A stretch of DNA of 64,000 bases from Desulfocarbo indianensis (GCA_001184205.1 LBMP01000001.1:1392001-1456000); one strand, 5' to 3'; shown: positions 33,317-42,857, counted from the first letter of the stretch. Numbers and translations: made by a program. Notes: a model not told the origin generated them from the sequence alone.

Positions 33317-36300
33317 TGCTCTCCAGCTTCGCGGTCATAGGTTTTTTCTGCCTTTACATGGGGATTCTCTACACCCTGGCCCAGTGGGCCGAGCGCCGCG
33401 CCGCCGCGGGGCAGAGCCTGGTCAACAACCCGCTTTCCTATTCGCTTTCCCTGGCGGTGTACTGCACCTCCTGGACCTTTTTCGGCTCGGTGGGCCTGGC
33501 GGCCAGCGACGGGCTGTTGTTCCTGGCCATATACCTGGGCCCCACCCTGGTGATCATCTTCGCCGACGGACTCCTGCGCAAGATGGTACGCCTGAAATCC
33601 TCCCACCGCATAACCTCCATCGCCGATTTCATCTCCGCCCGTTATGAAAAATCCGAGGGCCTGGCCGCCGTGGTCACCATCATAGCCCTGGTGGGGACGG
33701 TGCCCTACGTGGCCCTGCAGATGAAGGCCTTCCTGGCCACCTTCGCGGTGATCACCACCCACGAGGGCGAGACGGGCTCCTGGATCGGGACCCACGTGGG
33801 CCCCATCATGGTGGGCCTCATGGTCCTGTTCACCATCATGTTCGGCGTGCGCCGGCTGGACCCCACCGAGCGCCACGAGGGCATGGTGATGGCCGTGGCG
33901 GCCGAAAGCCTGGTCAAGCTGGTGTTCTTCCTGGCCGCCGGGGTGTTCGTGGTTTATTTTCTTTTCGACGGCATGGACGACATCCTGAACCGCCTGGGCC
34001 AACTGCCCGGCCTGGTGCGCCTGGGCTCCGGCGAGGGGCGCGGCTCCAGCGCGCTGACCTGGGCCTCCTATCTGGCGCTCTCGGCCAACGCGCTTTTGTT
34101 CCTGCCGCGCCAGTTCCACATCGCGGTGGTGGAAAACCAGAGCGAGAGCCACGTCCATTGGGCCATGTGGCTCTTTCCCCTGTATCTGTTTCTGATCAAC
34201 TTCTTCGTGTATCCCATCGCCATGGGCGGGCTGCTGCTGGGCTATCCGGCCTCCCAGGCCGATACCTTCGTGCTGCGCCTGCCCCTGGATTTCGGCTCCC
34301 CGGCCCTGGCCCTGGCCGTGTTCATCGGCGGCTTTTCCGCGGCCACCAGCATGATCCTCATCAGCGCCATGGCCATGTCCACCATGATATCCAACCATCT
34401 GCTCCTGCCCCTGGTGGATTGGATCCCCCAGCTGGTCTTCATAGAGCGGCACCTGCTCAAGGCCCGCTGGCTGTCGGTGGCGCTGTTCATCCTCATGGGC
34501 TACTGGTTCGAGCTGCTGGTGGGCGAGCAGTTCCGCCTGGCCAACATAGGCCTCATCGCCTTCGCCGCCATTTTGCAGTTGGGGCCGGCCATGATAGGCG
34601 GGCTGTTCTGGCGGGGCGGCAACAAGAACGGCGCGCTGTTGGGCATGACGGTGGGGTTCGCCATCTGGGCCTACACCCAGCTGGTGCCGGTTTTCGTGGC
34701 GGGCGGGTGGCTTTCGCCGGATATCATGCGCGAGGGTTTTTTGGGAATACCCCTGCTGCGGCCCAACGAGCTGTTCGGTCTCTCCGGGCTGGACCCCATC
34801 ACCCACACCGTGTTCTGGAGCCTTCTCTGCAACCTGGGGCTCTACGTGCTGGGCAGCCTGTGGCTGGAGCCCAGCCAGGAGAGCCAGAGCCGGGCCGAGG
34901 CCTTCGTGGGGGCCATGAGCGGCGCCAGCATCTATCGCAGCGTGAGCCTGCACCAGGCCTATATTCCGGTGCCAGACAAGCGGCGGCGCATAGAAAAGCT
35001 TTACGAACGCTATTTCGGGCCGGAGCGCGCTCTGGAACTCACCGAGCGCGACCTGAAGGACGTGGGGCTCTCCGGCAAGAAACTGGCCTCCATAACCGAA
35101 CTGGCCGAGCTTTACGACCAGGTGGAAAAATCCCTGGGCGGCTCCATCGGCTCGGCCACCGCCCACCGGGCGCTGACCCGGGCCGATCTTTTCACGCCCT
35201 TCGAGGCCGATGAGCTCACCGATCTCTACGCCGAGATCCTGGCCAACCTGCGGGCGCGTCCCGAGGACCTTAAGCGCAAGATAGACTTTTACCAGGAGCG
35301 GGAGTCTCTGATAAAGGCCCATTCCGAGGAGCTGGAAGAAAAGGTGGAGGAGCTGGAAAAGCAGGTGGCCCGGCGCCGGGCGGCCGAGGAGCAGCTCCGC
35401 GAATCCGAGGAGCGCTACCGCATGGCCATCGAGTATTCCTCGGACGGGGTGGCCTTGATCCAGGCCACCCGCCTCATGTTCATCAACCGCAAGCTGGCCG
35501 AGATTTTCGGCTATCCCCGCCGGCGCGAACTGATCGGGCGCTCGGTGGGGGTTTTGGTGCACGAGCTGGACCGGGAGCGGGTGCTGGGCATCAGCCGCAA
35601 CCGCCAGGCGGGGCTGGAGGCGCCCAGCCGCTATGATTTCATGGGCATCCGCAAGGACGGCAGCGTGGTGTTCATCGCGGTGAGCGCCACCACGGTGAAC
35701 TACCAGGGCGAAACCCTGAACCTGGTCTACCTGCGCGACGTCACCGCCCGCCGCCGGGCCGAGGAGGACATCCGCCACCTCTCGCGGCGGCTCATCGAGG
35801 GCATAGAGGAGGAGCGCAAGCGCCTGGCCTCGGACCTGCACGACGAGTTCGGCCAGGCGCTCACCGCCCTGCACATGAGGGTGGAGTCGCTGAAGAATTC
35901 CCTGCCGCCCCAGGCCGCGGAGCAGAAGGCCGGCTGCTCCAGGCTCATCGGCACCATAGAGCAGCTGGCCGACAACGTGCGCAAGATATCCAGCGACCTG
36001 CGGCCCGACATGCTGGATCACCTGGGCCTGGTGCCCACGGTGGAATGGTACGTGGAGGATTACAAGGCGCGCATGGCCGGGGTGGAGGTGGAATTCGGGG
36101 CCATGGGCTTCGGCGGGCGCAAGCTGGACGCCCAGGTGGAGATCGTGCTTTACCGGATTTTACAGGAGGCCCTCAACAACGTGGCCAAGCATTCCGGCGC
36201 CGCCCACGTGCGGGTGCATCTGACCTACAGCCATCCCCGGGTCATCATGCTGATCGCCGACGACGGCCGGGGGTTCCTTGCCGGCACCGAGGAGGACGGG

Positions 36301-36483
36301 GCGCGCAAGGGCATCGGGCTGGTTTCCATGCGGGAGAGGGCGGCCTCGGTGGGCGGGCAGATAGACATCCGCTCTACGCCGGGCAAGGGCTCCAGTATCA
36401 GGGTGACCCTGCCGGCCCGGCCCGCCGCCGCCGCCCAGGCGGAATCGTGGCAATGGCAGGAAAGGCTGAAAGCGGGGAGCTAG
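33316..36483 (+). CDS. CrbS-like sensor kinase: SLC5 transporter, STAC, PAS and HisKA_3 histidine kinase
   Basis: A 1055-residue fusion. Residues 1-540 form a 12-13 helix SLC5 (sodium:solute symporter) domain (SLAVYCTSWTFFGSVGLAA, MFGVRRLDPTERHEGMV, FSAATSMILISAMAMSTMIS). A helical STAC linker (about 555-650: IEKLYERYFGPERALEL) and a coiled coil (EELEEKVEELEKQVARR) follow. A PAS domain spans about 700-815, then a HisKA_3 dimerisation domain with the phospho-acceptor His842 in SDLHDEFGQAL and an HATPase domain to about 1030. The SLC5-STAC-kinase layout is that of CrbS and related kinases, which control acetyl-CoA synthetase and acetate uptake in other proteobacteria. The NarL-type regulator follows 176 nt downstream. 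Confidence 0.93.
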   Translation: MLSSFAVIGFFCLYMGILYTLAQWAERRAAAGQSLVNNPLSYSLSLAVYCTSWTFFGSVGLAASDGLLFLAIYLGPTLVIIFADGLLRKMVRLKSSHRITSIADFISARYEKSEGLAAVVTIIALVGTVPYVALQMKAFLATFAVITTHEGETGSWIGTHVGPIMVGLMVLFTIMFGVRRLDPTERHEGMVMAVAAESLVKLVFFLAAGVFVVYFLFDGMDDILNRLGQLPGLVRLGSGEGRGSSALTWASYLALSANALLFLPRQFHIAVVENQSESHVHWAMWLFPLYLFLINFFVYPIAMGGLLLGYPASQADTFVLRLPLDFGSPALALAVFIGGFSAATSMILISAMAMSTMISNHLLLPLVDWIPQLVFIERHLLKARWLSVALFILMGYWFELLVGEQFRLANIGLIAFAAILQLGPAMIGGLFWRGGNKNGALLGMTVGFAIWAYTQLVPVFVAGGWLSPDIMREGFLGIPLLRPNELFGLSGLDPITHTVFWSLLCNLGLYVLGSLWLEPSQESQSRAEAFVGAMSGASIYRSVSLHQAYIPVPDKRRRIEKLYERYFGPERALELTERDLKDVGLSGKKLASITELAELYDQVEKSLGGSIGSATAHRALTRADLFTPFEADELTDLYAEILANLRARPEDLKRKIDFYQERESLIKAHSEELEEKVEELEKQVARRRAAEEQLRESEERYRMAIEYSSDGVALIQATRLMFINRKLAEIFGYPRRRELIGRSVGVLVHELDRERVLGISRNRQAGLEAPSRYDFMGIRKDGSVVFIAVSATTVNYQGETLNLVYLRDVTARRRAEEDIRHLSRRLIEGIEEERKRLASDLHDEFGQALTALHMRVESLKNSLPPQAAEQKAGCSRLIGTIEQLADNVRKISSDLRPDMLDHLGLVPTVEWYVEDYKARMAGVEVEFGAMGFGGRKLDAQVEIVLYRILQEALNNVAKHSGAAHVRVHLTYSHPRVIMLIADDGRGFLAGTEEDGARKGIGLVSMRERAASVGGQIDIRSTPGKGSSIRVTLPARPAAAAQAESWQWQERLKAGS

Positions 36484-36497
36484 ATCAAAATGAACCT

Positions 36498-36556
36498 CCC
36501 CGCAGCAAGCTGCGGGGCATCGGCGGGAACCAAATCATACCGAAGCAAGCTTCGGG
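36498..36556. repeat. Two related small palindromes (REP-like)
   Basis: CCCCGCAGC-AA-GCTGCGGGG (36498-36517) and CCGAAGC-AA-GCTTCGG (36540-36555) share the same AGC-AA-GCT centre with different stems. They lie in the 176-nt gap between the kinase and regulator genes. Paired palindromes of this kind are typical of dispersed REP/RAYT-type elements. No transposase is nearby. Confidence 0.7.
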
Positions 36557-36659
36557 GTGTTAGACCCGCGACAAAAGAATAAAACGGAGGGCTTGCGCCG
36601 AGCGGTCTCCTTGCGGAACAATGGGCCAGACCCCCACTCAGACGGAGGGTTTACCAGGC

Positions 36660-37328
36660 ATGGGCAAAATCAGGGTTCTCATAGCCGACGACCATTCGGT
36701 GGTGCGGGAAGGCATCCGGGAAATCCTGAACAAGGAGCCCGACATCGAGGTGGTGGGCGAGGCCGCCGACGGCCTGGAGGCCCTGGAAATGGTGCGCGCC
36801 GCCAAGCCCCAGGTGGTGCTCCTGGATATCGGCATGCCCGGCATCAGCGGCCTGGAAGCGGTGAGCCTGATCTTGGAAACCAGCCCGGAGTGCTCGGTGG
36901 TGGTGCTCACCATGCACTCCAAGGAGTCCATGATCCACCGGGTGTTGGATTCGGGCGCCTTGGGCTACGTGCTCAAGGCCTCGCCGGTGAGCGACGTCAT
37001 CGAGGCGGTGCGCGCGGCCAACCGCGGCGAATATTTTCTCAGCTCCAAGATAAAGGCCGAAGTGGTGGGGGCCTATATCGACTCCCGCCGGGAAAAGCCC
37101 CCGGTGAAGGGCTACGACCTCTTGTCCGAGCGGGAGCAGCAGATATTCCGCCTGGTGGCCGAGGGCAACTCCACCAACCAGATCGCCGAGATTCTTTCCG
37201 TGAGCCCCAAGACGGTGGAAAAGCATCGCACCAACATCATGAAGAAAATGGGGCTCAAGGATAGGCTGGACTTGGTCAAAATGGCCATTCGCCTGGGAAT
37301 CATCGATACCGAACTCTGGGAACAGTAA
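36660..37328 (+). CDS. NarL/LuxR-type response regulator, partner of the SLC5 kinase (CrbR-like)
   Basis: The ATG at 36660 (MGKIRVLIADDHSVVREG) gives 222 residues. The receiver domain has the acidic pair Asp10-Asp11, phospho-acceptor Asp56 in VVLLDIGMPG, a T/S in VVLTMHS and the Lys in YVLKAS. The C-terminal LuxR HTH is LSEREQQIFRLVAEGNSTNQ then SVSPKTVEKHR. NarL-family regulators pair with HisKA_3 kinases, which matches the upstream gene. By analogy with CrbR/ErdR it should activate acetate uptake and activation genes, here probably the DUF4212-symporter pair starting 372 nt downstream and the acs genes. Confidence 0.94.
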   Translation: MGKIRVLIADDHSVVREGIREILNKEPDIEVVGEAADGLEALEMVRAAKPQVVLLDIGMPGISGLEAVSLILETSPECSVVVLTMHSKESMIHRVLDSGALGYVLKASPVSDVIEAVRAANRGEYFLSSKIKAEVVGAYIDSRREKPPVKGYDLLSEREQQIFRLVAEGNSTNQIAEILSVSPKTVEKHRTNIMKKMGLKDRLDLVKMAIRLGIIDTELWEQ

Positions 37329-37700
37329 TAATTCTTCAAAACGGCCCCGTCGGGGGCTCCAGCTTGCGACCTTTTTCACATATTCACAAAAAGTGGGGTC
37401 GCTCCCTCCATCTTTACGGGTTTCCCCCCATGGAATCGGCCCGCCTTGACTGGCTATGATCGAAGTCAGAGTTGAAGGCCCATGACTCCGGCGGGGGATA
37501 AGCAGCACTGCCGCATCCCCGAGCATCCCAAGGCCCCGCCGCGGGCGCTGGCAAGCAGCCCTGGCCGGGGCACCCCATGATGTCCCCACCATCAGCACCG
37601 GCCCGGGAAACGCCCATCGCCCGGGAGTCTTCTGGCGCGAGGGCAAGCCGCCGAAGAAGCGGCGGGCTCCGCGTTGAACTCGAGAAAGGGAGGGGCATAA
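37329..37700. other. Regulatory gap before the symporter pair
   Basis: A 372-nt gap without a gene-like frame. A short hairpin (GCCCC at 37344-37348 with GGGGC at 37353-37357) follows the regulator gene and may be a weak terminator. The remainder presumably holds the promoter and response-regulator sites for the symporter operon. I see no convincing -35/-10 pair or repeated half-sites by eye. Confidence 0.4.
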
Positions 37701-37964
37701 GTGGCCGAGAGAGGAAAGGATTATAAGGAATACTGGCGCCGGAATCTTCAAATTCAGTTTTGGTTGCTGCTCATCTGGTTCATCATGGGCTATGTGTTGA
37801 GCGTCTTCCTGGTGGTCCCCTTAAACAGCATTCATTTGGGAGGCTTCCCCCTTGGGTTCTGGTTCGCCCAACAGGGAGCCATCTACGTCTTCGTGGTCCT
37901 CATCTTCGTCTATTGCAAGTTGATGAGGAATTTGGACCGCGAATTCGAAGTGGACGAAGGCTGA
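37701..37964 (+). CDS. DUF4212 small subunit of a sodium/solute symporter
   Basis: A GTG start after GGGAGGGG gives 87 residues. DUF4212 hallmarks are YWRRNLQIQFWLLLIWFIMGY, a periplasmic stretch with GGFPLGFWFAQQGAIY, and a second helix VFVVLIFVYCKLMRNLDREF. These proteins accompany VC_2705-type SSS transporters and probably form a stable subunit with them. The large symporter gene begins 16 nt downstream. Confidence 0.93.
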   Translation: MAERGKDYKEYWRRNLQIQFWLLLIWFIMGYVLSVFLVVPLNSIHLGGFPLGFWFAQQGAIYVFVVLIFVYCKLMRNLDREFEVDEG

Positions 37965-37980
37965 GCAAGGGGGTGGCAGT

Positions 37981-39771
37981 ATGGGAATTCTAGGTTGGAC
38001 GTACTTTTGGGTTGGCATAACCTTTGGCGTTTACATTTTCATCGCCTGGCGCTCCCGCGTCTCCGACACCAAGGGCTTCTACGTGGCGGGCATGGGCGTG
38101 CCGCCGGTGGCCAACGGCATGGCCACCGGCGCCGACTGGATGAGCGCGGCCTCCTTCATCTCCATGGCCGGACTCATCTCCTTCCTGGGCTATCCGGGAA
38201 CATATTATCTCTTGGGCTGGACCGGCGGCTACGTGTTGCTGGCCCTGTTGCTGGCGCCCTATCTGCGCAAGTTCGGTAAGTACACGGTGCCCGACTTCGT
38301 GGGCGACCGTTATTACTCGCAAAGCGCGCGCATGGTGGCGGCGGCTTGTACGGTGTTCATCAGCTTCACCTACGTGTGCGGCCAGATGCGCGGCGTGGGC
38401 ATCGTGTTCAGCCGCTTCCTGGAGGTGGACATCAACACCGGCGTCATCATCGGCATGTGCATCGTGTTCATTTACGCCGGCTTGGGAGGCATGAAGGGCA
38501 TCACCTGGACCCAGGTGGCCCAATACTGCACCCTGATCATGGCCTACCTCATCCCGGCCATCGCCATTTCCACCAAGATCACCGGGGTGCCCATTCCCCA
38601 GATCGGCTTCGGCGCCACCATCGCGTCCGGTCCCGACGCCGGCAAGTATCTCCTGGACACCCTGAACGTGATAGCGCGGGATTTGGGGTTCATTGAATAC
38701 ACCAAGGCCTTCGCCTCCACCAACGTGAACATGCTCAACGTGTTCTGCATCATGTTCGCGCTCATGGTGGGCACCGCCGGCCTGCCCCACGTCATCATCC
38801 GCTTCTTCACCGTGCCCAAGGTGCGCGACGCCCGCATTTCGGCCGGCTGGGCCCTGTTCTTCATCGCCCTGCTTTACACCACCGCCCCCGCGGTGGCCGC
38901 CTTCGCCCGCTACAACATGATCAACACCCTGAACGAAAAGCCCTACGCCGAGGCGCCCGCCTGGTTCAAGAATTGGCAGCGCCCCGGCCTGGCGGCCTGG
39001 ATTGATAAGAACGGCGACGGCAAGATTCAATACCGGCCCGGCGCTCCCTTCGAGGGCAGGCCCAGCTGGAAGATGGAGAACGGCCAGCATGTGCTGGGCC
39101 AATACCAGCAGCCGCTCTTGAGCAACAAGCCCACTGACAACCAGAACGAGCTTTACATCGACCAAGACATCATGGTGCTGGCCAGCCCGGAGATCGGCGG
39201 GTTGCCGGCCTGGGTGGTGGGCCTGGTGGCTGCGGGCGGTTTGGCCGCGGCCCTATCCACGGCGGCGGGGCTCCTCCTGGCGGTGGGCTCCGCGGTCAGC
39301 CACGATCTCTACTACCGCGTCATCAACAAGACCGCCACGGAGAAGCAGCGCCTCCTGGTGGCCCGCATCATGATCGGCGTGGCCATCGCCTGCGCGGGCT
39401 GGTTCGGCATCTATCCGCCCGCCTTCGTGGCCCAGGTGGTGGCCTTCGCCTTCGGCCTGGCCGCCGCCAGCCTGTTCCCCATCATCCTTTTGGGCATCTT
39501 CTCCACCCGCGTCACCAGGGAGGCGGCCATCTGCGGCATGTTGGCCGGCATTATCTTCACCGCGGTCTACATCATCCAGACTAAGTTCCTGGGCGTGAGC
39601 AACTGGTTCCTGGGGATCACGCCCGAGGGCATCGGCACCGTGGGCATGGTGTTCAACTTCATCGTGACCTTCATCGTCACCAGCTTCACCAAGGCTCCGC
39701 CCAAGGAGATCCAGGAGCTGGTGGAAGACGTGCGCATCCCCAAGGGTGCCGGCGCGGCCGTGGACCATTAA
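37981..39771 (+). CDS. actP: Sodium:solute symporter, ActP/VC_2705-like (probable acetate or short-chain acid uptake)
   Basis: A 596-residue SSS protein with about 13 helices. ATGADWMSAASFISMAG and LPHVIIRFFTVPKVRDARIS are family landmarks, and GGLAAALSTAAGLLLAVGSAVSHDLYYR is the conserved helix-8-type stretch. It belongs to the subgroup paired with DUF4212 and contains a periplasmic insertion (about residues 320-395) with DKNGDGKIQY, an EF-hand-like calcium loop at residue 342. It probably cotransports sodium with acetate or a related acid. Its place between the CrbSR-like pair and acs supports that substrate. The gene symbol is by analogy. Confidence 0.88.
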   Translation: MGILGWTYFWVGITFGVYIFIAWRSRVSDTKGFYVAGMGVPPVANGMATGADWMSAASFISMAGLISFLGYPGTYYLLGWTGGYVLLALLLAPYLRKFGKYTVPDFVGDRYYSQSARMVAAACTVFISFTYVCGQMRGVGIVFSRFLEVDINTGVIIGMCIVFIYAGLGGMKGITWTQVAQYCTLIMAYLIPAIAISTKITGVPIPQIGFGATIASGPDAGKYLLDTLNVIARDLGFIEYTKAFASTNVNMLNVFCIMFALMVGTAGLPHVIIRFFTVPKVRDARISAGWALFFIALLYTTAPAVAAFARYNMINTLNEKPYAEAPAWFKNWQRPGLAAWIDKNGDGKIQYRPGAPFEGRPSWKMENGQHVLGQYQQPLLSNKPTDNQNELYIDQDIMVLASPEIGGLPAWVVGLVAAGGLAAALSTAAGLLLAVGSAVSHDLYYRVINKTATEKQRLLVARIMIGVAIACAGWFGIYPPAFVAQVVAFAFGLAAASLFPIILLGIFSTRVTREAAICGMLAGIIFTAVYIIQTKFLGVSNWFLGITPEGIGTVGMVFNFIVTFIVTSFTKAPPKEIQELVEDVRIPKGAGAAVDH

Positions 39772-39793
39772 TCAGTGACGAGCGACCATCTCC

Positions 39794-39826
39794 GGGGGCG
39801 CGCCGCCAAAGCGGCGGCGCGCCCCC
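39794..39826 (+). terminator. Long GC hairpin after the symporter gene
   Basis: GGGGGCGCGCCGC (39794-39806) pairs perfectly with GCGGCGCGCCCCC (39814-39826) across a 7-nt loop. No T tract follows, so Rho-assisted termination or 3'-end protection is more likely than classical intrinsic termination. Confidence 0.6.
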
Positions 39827-39958
39827 GCTCCGCAACCGGGCCCGCCGGCTACGCTCTTTGGGGTAGCGCGGGAACCATTCCCCGAGGACGTCATGCTGAA
39901 AAGAGTTGAAACCGCCCAGGGCGCCTGGGCGGGGATTTCTCCCGGCAAAGGAGGCGCC

Positions 39959-40882
39959 ATGTCCAGCCAAGCTGCCGCCGACGACTCGCAGGTCAAGACC
40001 CTCCTGCGTTCGGCCCTGGCGGTTTCCGCTCCGGCGGTGGTGGCTTTCGTGGCCTTGATCAGCGCCAACTCCCTGGACCTCTTGCAGAGCGTTTCCCTCA
40101 GCCGCTGGGGCGTGGTGGCGGTGGGGGTGCTGGCGGTAAGCCTGGGGCATTTGCTCTGGCGGGGGCGCTGGTGGGCCGGCTTGCCCGCCCTGGCCGCCGC
40201 CCTAATCGCTTCTTTTTATTTCGCCTTCAAGTTCGCCAGGCCCATGGCCGCTTATCTGGCGGCCAATCCCGTCAACGGCCTGGGCGACGTGCTGCATCCC
40301 CTGGTCATATTGTCTCCCTCCCTGGTGGTGGTGGTGATCTGCCTGGCCCTGTGCATGGCCTCCTTTAAGGGCGTGCGCCTGGCCAGGGAGCTGGGACCCC
40401 GGCCGGTGGGCAGGGGGGCCTGGATAATCCTGGGCATCTGGCTGGCGGTGTTGGCCGGCGATTTAGCCTACCAGCAGGCCGGCTGGCGCCTGGTCAAGTC
40501 GCCCGACGACTTGGTGGTGAGGCTCTGCCAGCCGGCGAACCGGTTGGAGGCGGAGCAAATGCTCTTGCAGCGGGGCCCGGCGGCGGTGCCGGCCCTGGTG
40601 GAAGGCCTCTCCGCCGCCGACGCCGGCTTGGCCTGCATGCGCCAGGGCTCCCTGGCCGTGCTGGCGGCCATGGGGCCGGAGGCGGTCCCCGCTCTAGTGG
40701 ACGCGGTTTCCCGCGGCGGGCGGGAGGCCTTGCAGGCCCTGGCGGCCATCAACGATCCCCGCGCCGCCGGCCCGTTGCTGGAAGTCTACCGCGCCGAACC
40801 GCCCAAGGGCGGGCCGGAGTTCCAGCTGCAATTGCGGGAGACCATCCACAAACTGAATCCCGCCCTCAATCTGGGCGGTTAG
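39959..40882 (+). CDS. Membrane protein with C-terminal HEAT-like repeats
   Basis: The ATG at 39959 behind AAAGGAGG gives 307 residues. Residues about 18-165 contain four hydrophobic segments (LAVSAPAVVAFVALISA, WGVVAVGVLAVSLGHLL, PALAAALIASFYFAFKF, HPLVILSPSLVVVVICLAL), and a fifth (AWIILGIWLAVLAGDLAY) follows. The C-terminal 120 residues hold HEAT/PBS-lyase-like repeats: RGPAAVPALVEGLSAADAG, MGPEAVPALVDAVSRGG and INDPRAAGPLLEVYR. HEAT repeats usually mediate protein contacts. It runs in the same direction as the symporter, 187 nt downstream, past a GC hairpin. Function unknown; a scaffold at the membrane is possible. Confidence 0.8.
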   Translation: MSSQAAADDSQVKTLLRSALAVSAPAVVAFVALISANSLDLLQSVSLSRWGVVAVGVLAVSLGHLLWRGRWWAGLPALAAALIASFYFAFKFARPMAAYLAANPVNGLGDVLHPLVILSPSLVVVVICLALCMASFKGVRLARELGPRPVGRGAWIILGIWLAVLAGDLAYQQAGWRLVKSPDDLVVRLCQPANRLEAEQMLLQRGPAAVPALVEGLSAADAGLACMRQGSLAVLAAMGPEAVPALVDAVSRGGREALQALAAINDPRAAGPLLEVYRAEPPKGGPEFQLQLRETIHKLNPALNLGG

Positions 40883-40925
40883 CCGGGCTGGGGGGAAATA
40901 GGAGCGCGGGAGGGGGCTGGCGCGC

Positions 40926-42857
40926 CTAGGCGGCGTCCAGGCGGAACTCGTTTTTCAGGTGGGCCTTGATGTCGCCGATCACTTGCAGGGTTTCCTTCAG
41001 GGTGCGGCGCTCCATCTCGGAGAGTTCTTCGGGGTCAAGGTAGTTGTCGGGCTGGAAGCCTTCCTCGTGCAGCATTTGCTGGTGCAGGAGCCGAAGCTGC
41101 ATCTGGAACTCAAAGGCCTGGGTCGCGGTTTGGAACATGGCGTGGCTTATGGCCTGATTCTGGTCCAACAGCTGATAGCGGCCCAGGGTGTTGGTCTCGG
41201 CCACGCCGTGCTTCAGGGCCATCACCCTGGCGTAATCGATGAAGGGCACCAGGCCCTTGTGCTTGATGTCGAACCTGTCCTTGAACTCGCCCTCCCTTTC
41301 CACGGCCAGATTGCGGAAAAAGGTGAGGGCCGAAGGCGTGGTAAGGGTGTCCTTGGCCAGATAGCGCAGAAACACGTCCTTGCCCTTGAGCATTTGCGTC
41401 AAGTGCTTGCGCAGGTCGCGCGCCAGTTCCAGTTCGCCGTAGCCGCCGCGGAAATCGAAGAAGATGGTGGCGTTCAACACCTCCTTGGGCTCCGGGGTGG
41501 TTATCCAGCGGTCGAAATAGCCGGCCCACACGCTGTAGGGCTGGCACCACTGGGGGTTGGAGGCCATGATGCCGCCCTGGCAGCGGGGAAAGCCGCAAGC
41601 CACCAAATGCTCAATGGCCATGGTTCCGAAATAGCGGAAATAGTTCTGGCACTCCAGGGCCTGGGCCGGGTCGGCCGGATCGGCGTAAAGCAGGCCGTTG
41701 TCCTGGTCGGTGCGGAAGGTCTGCTCCCTGCGCCCTTCCGAGCCCATCAAAAGCCAGCAGAAAGGCACCGGCGGCGGGCCCAGCTCCTCCTGCAGCAAAT
41801 CCAGCAGGCGGTCCAGGATGTAATCGTTGATCAGGGTGATCATGCGGGTCACGTTGGAGGCCTTGGCCCCCTCGTAGATCAGCGAGGCCACCACCCGCGG
41901 GCTTTTCAGGGAGATGTCGTACAGCTCCTCGATTTTTTGCACCGCGGTTATCTCGCGCACCAGGGCCAGGGGGGAGCTGCCGGTGGTGATCATGAGGTCG
42001 TGACCGGAAAGCACCCCCACGATCTCGCCCCTGCGCTCCAGCACCAGATGGTGCACCCGCCGCTTCATCATCTCCAAGAGCGCGTCAAAGCAAAGCGTGT
42101 GGGCCGGCACGGTCTGCAACGGGGAGGACATGATTTCCTTGACCGGGGTGGCGTAATCCAGGGCGCGGGCCACCACCTTGGTGCGCAGGTCGCGGTCGGT
42201 GAGCAGGCCGACGAATTCGCCGTGGGGATTGGTGACCAAAAGGCTGCCCACCTTGATCTCGTTCATCAGCTCCGCGGCCTGCCGCACCGAGTCTTCGCCG
42301 GAGATGGAGGCCGGACGCCGCCGGATCACGTCTCCCACCTGGGCGCTGAACAGGTACAGGGTGCCTTCCGACCCCACCCGCTGGCGGGGGTTCTCCAGGG
42401 TGCTGAGCGCCTTGGATACGTAGCCCTCGGTGATGGCCTTCAGGTAATACTGGCTGAAGCGTGAATTGTTCTGGATCAGGGAAAGGAATTCATCGCGCGA
42501 GATCAGGATGCAGATGGTGTCCGTCTCGGTGACCACGCCCAGGTTGGAGAGGCTGTTGCGCAGGATGGCCAAGGCCCCGATGGCCTCGCCCTCGCCCCGG
42601 TAATCCTGCAGGGAGATTTCGCCGTCCTGGTCGCGCAGGAAGAGCTTCACCCGGCCCTCGTAGATCAGGCGCAGATGATCCACCTGGCTCTTGCCCCGTT
42701 CCAGGATCATGGTGCGGCCGGGGTAGAACTCCACCCGGCAGGTGTCGGCGATCTCCTCCAGGGTGTCGCGGTCTACTTCGCTGAAGGGAGGCGTGTATTC
42801 CAGAAACCGCAGAATGGTTTCCCGCGAGAGAAAGGGCGGCTGAGGCTGGGCGTTCAT
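40926..42857 (-). CDS. cNMP-binding, twin-CBS, DUF294 putative nucleotidyltransferase (intact active site)
   Basis: A 643-residue modular regulator: cyclic-nucleotide-binding domain (about 20-140), two CBS domains (about 170-295), a DUF294 nucleotidyltransferase domain and a DUF294 C-terminal helical domain. The catalytic motif of GlnD-like nucleotidyltransferases is intact: GSEGRREQTFRTDQD at residues 372-386 (GS...T-D-x-D). Such proteins are found next to ActP-type symporters and acs in Vibrio, Shewanella and Pseudomonas relatives, and may uridylylate or otherwise modify a target according to cNMP and adenylate levels. It is convergent with the HEAT gene and upstream of nothing else on its strand. 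Compare its paralogue at 46224. Confidence 0.9.
   Translation of the reverse strand: MNAQPQPPFLSRETILRFLEYTPPFSEVDRDTLEEIADTCRVEFYPGRTMILERGKSQVDHLRLIYEGRVKLFLRDQDGEISLQDYRGEGEAIGALAILRNSLSNLGVVTETDTICILISRDEFLSLIQNNSRFSQYYLKAITEGYVSKALSTLENPRQRVGSEGTLYLFSAQVGDVIRRRPASISGEDSVRQAAELMNEIKVGSLLVTNPHGEFVGLLTDRDLRTKVVARALDYATPVKEIMSSPLQTVPAHTLCFDALLEMMKRRVHHLVLERRGEIVGVLSGHDLMITTGSSPLALVREITAVQKIEELYDISLKSPRVVASLIYEGAKASNVTRMITLINDYILDRLLDLLQEELGPPPVPFCWLLMGSEGRREQTFRTDQDNGLLYADPADPAQALECQNYFRYFGTMAIEHLVACGFPRCQGGIMASNPQWCQPYSVWAGYFDRWITTPEPKEVLNATIFFDFRGGYGELELARDLRKHLTQMLKGKDVFLRYLAKDTLTTPSALTFFRNLAVEREGEFKDRFDIKHKGLVPFIDYARVMALKHGVAETNTLGRYQLLDQNQAISHAMFQTATQAFEFQMQLRLLHQQMLHEEGFQPDNYLDPEELSEMERRTLKETLQVIGDIKAHLKNEFRLDAA

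Noticed and set aside
33025-36021. A 998-codon minus-strand frame opposite the SLC5 kinase
   Set aside because: It is the complement of a well-supported kinase gene, has His/Gln-rich low-complexity translation and no domain. Long antisense frames are common at this GC content.
37329-37700. Sigma54 promoter before the symporter pair
   Set aside because: TGGCGCGAGGGCAAGC lies near 37632 but lacks the required TTGC at the -12 side and correct spacing.
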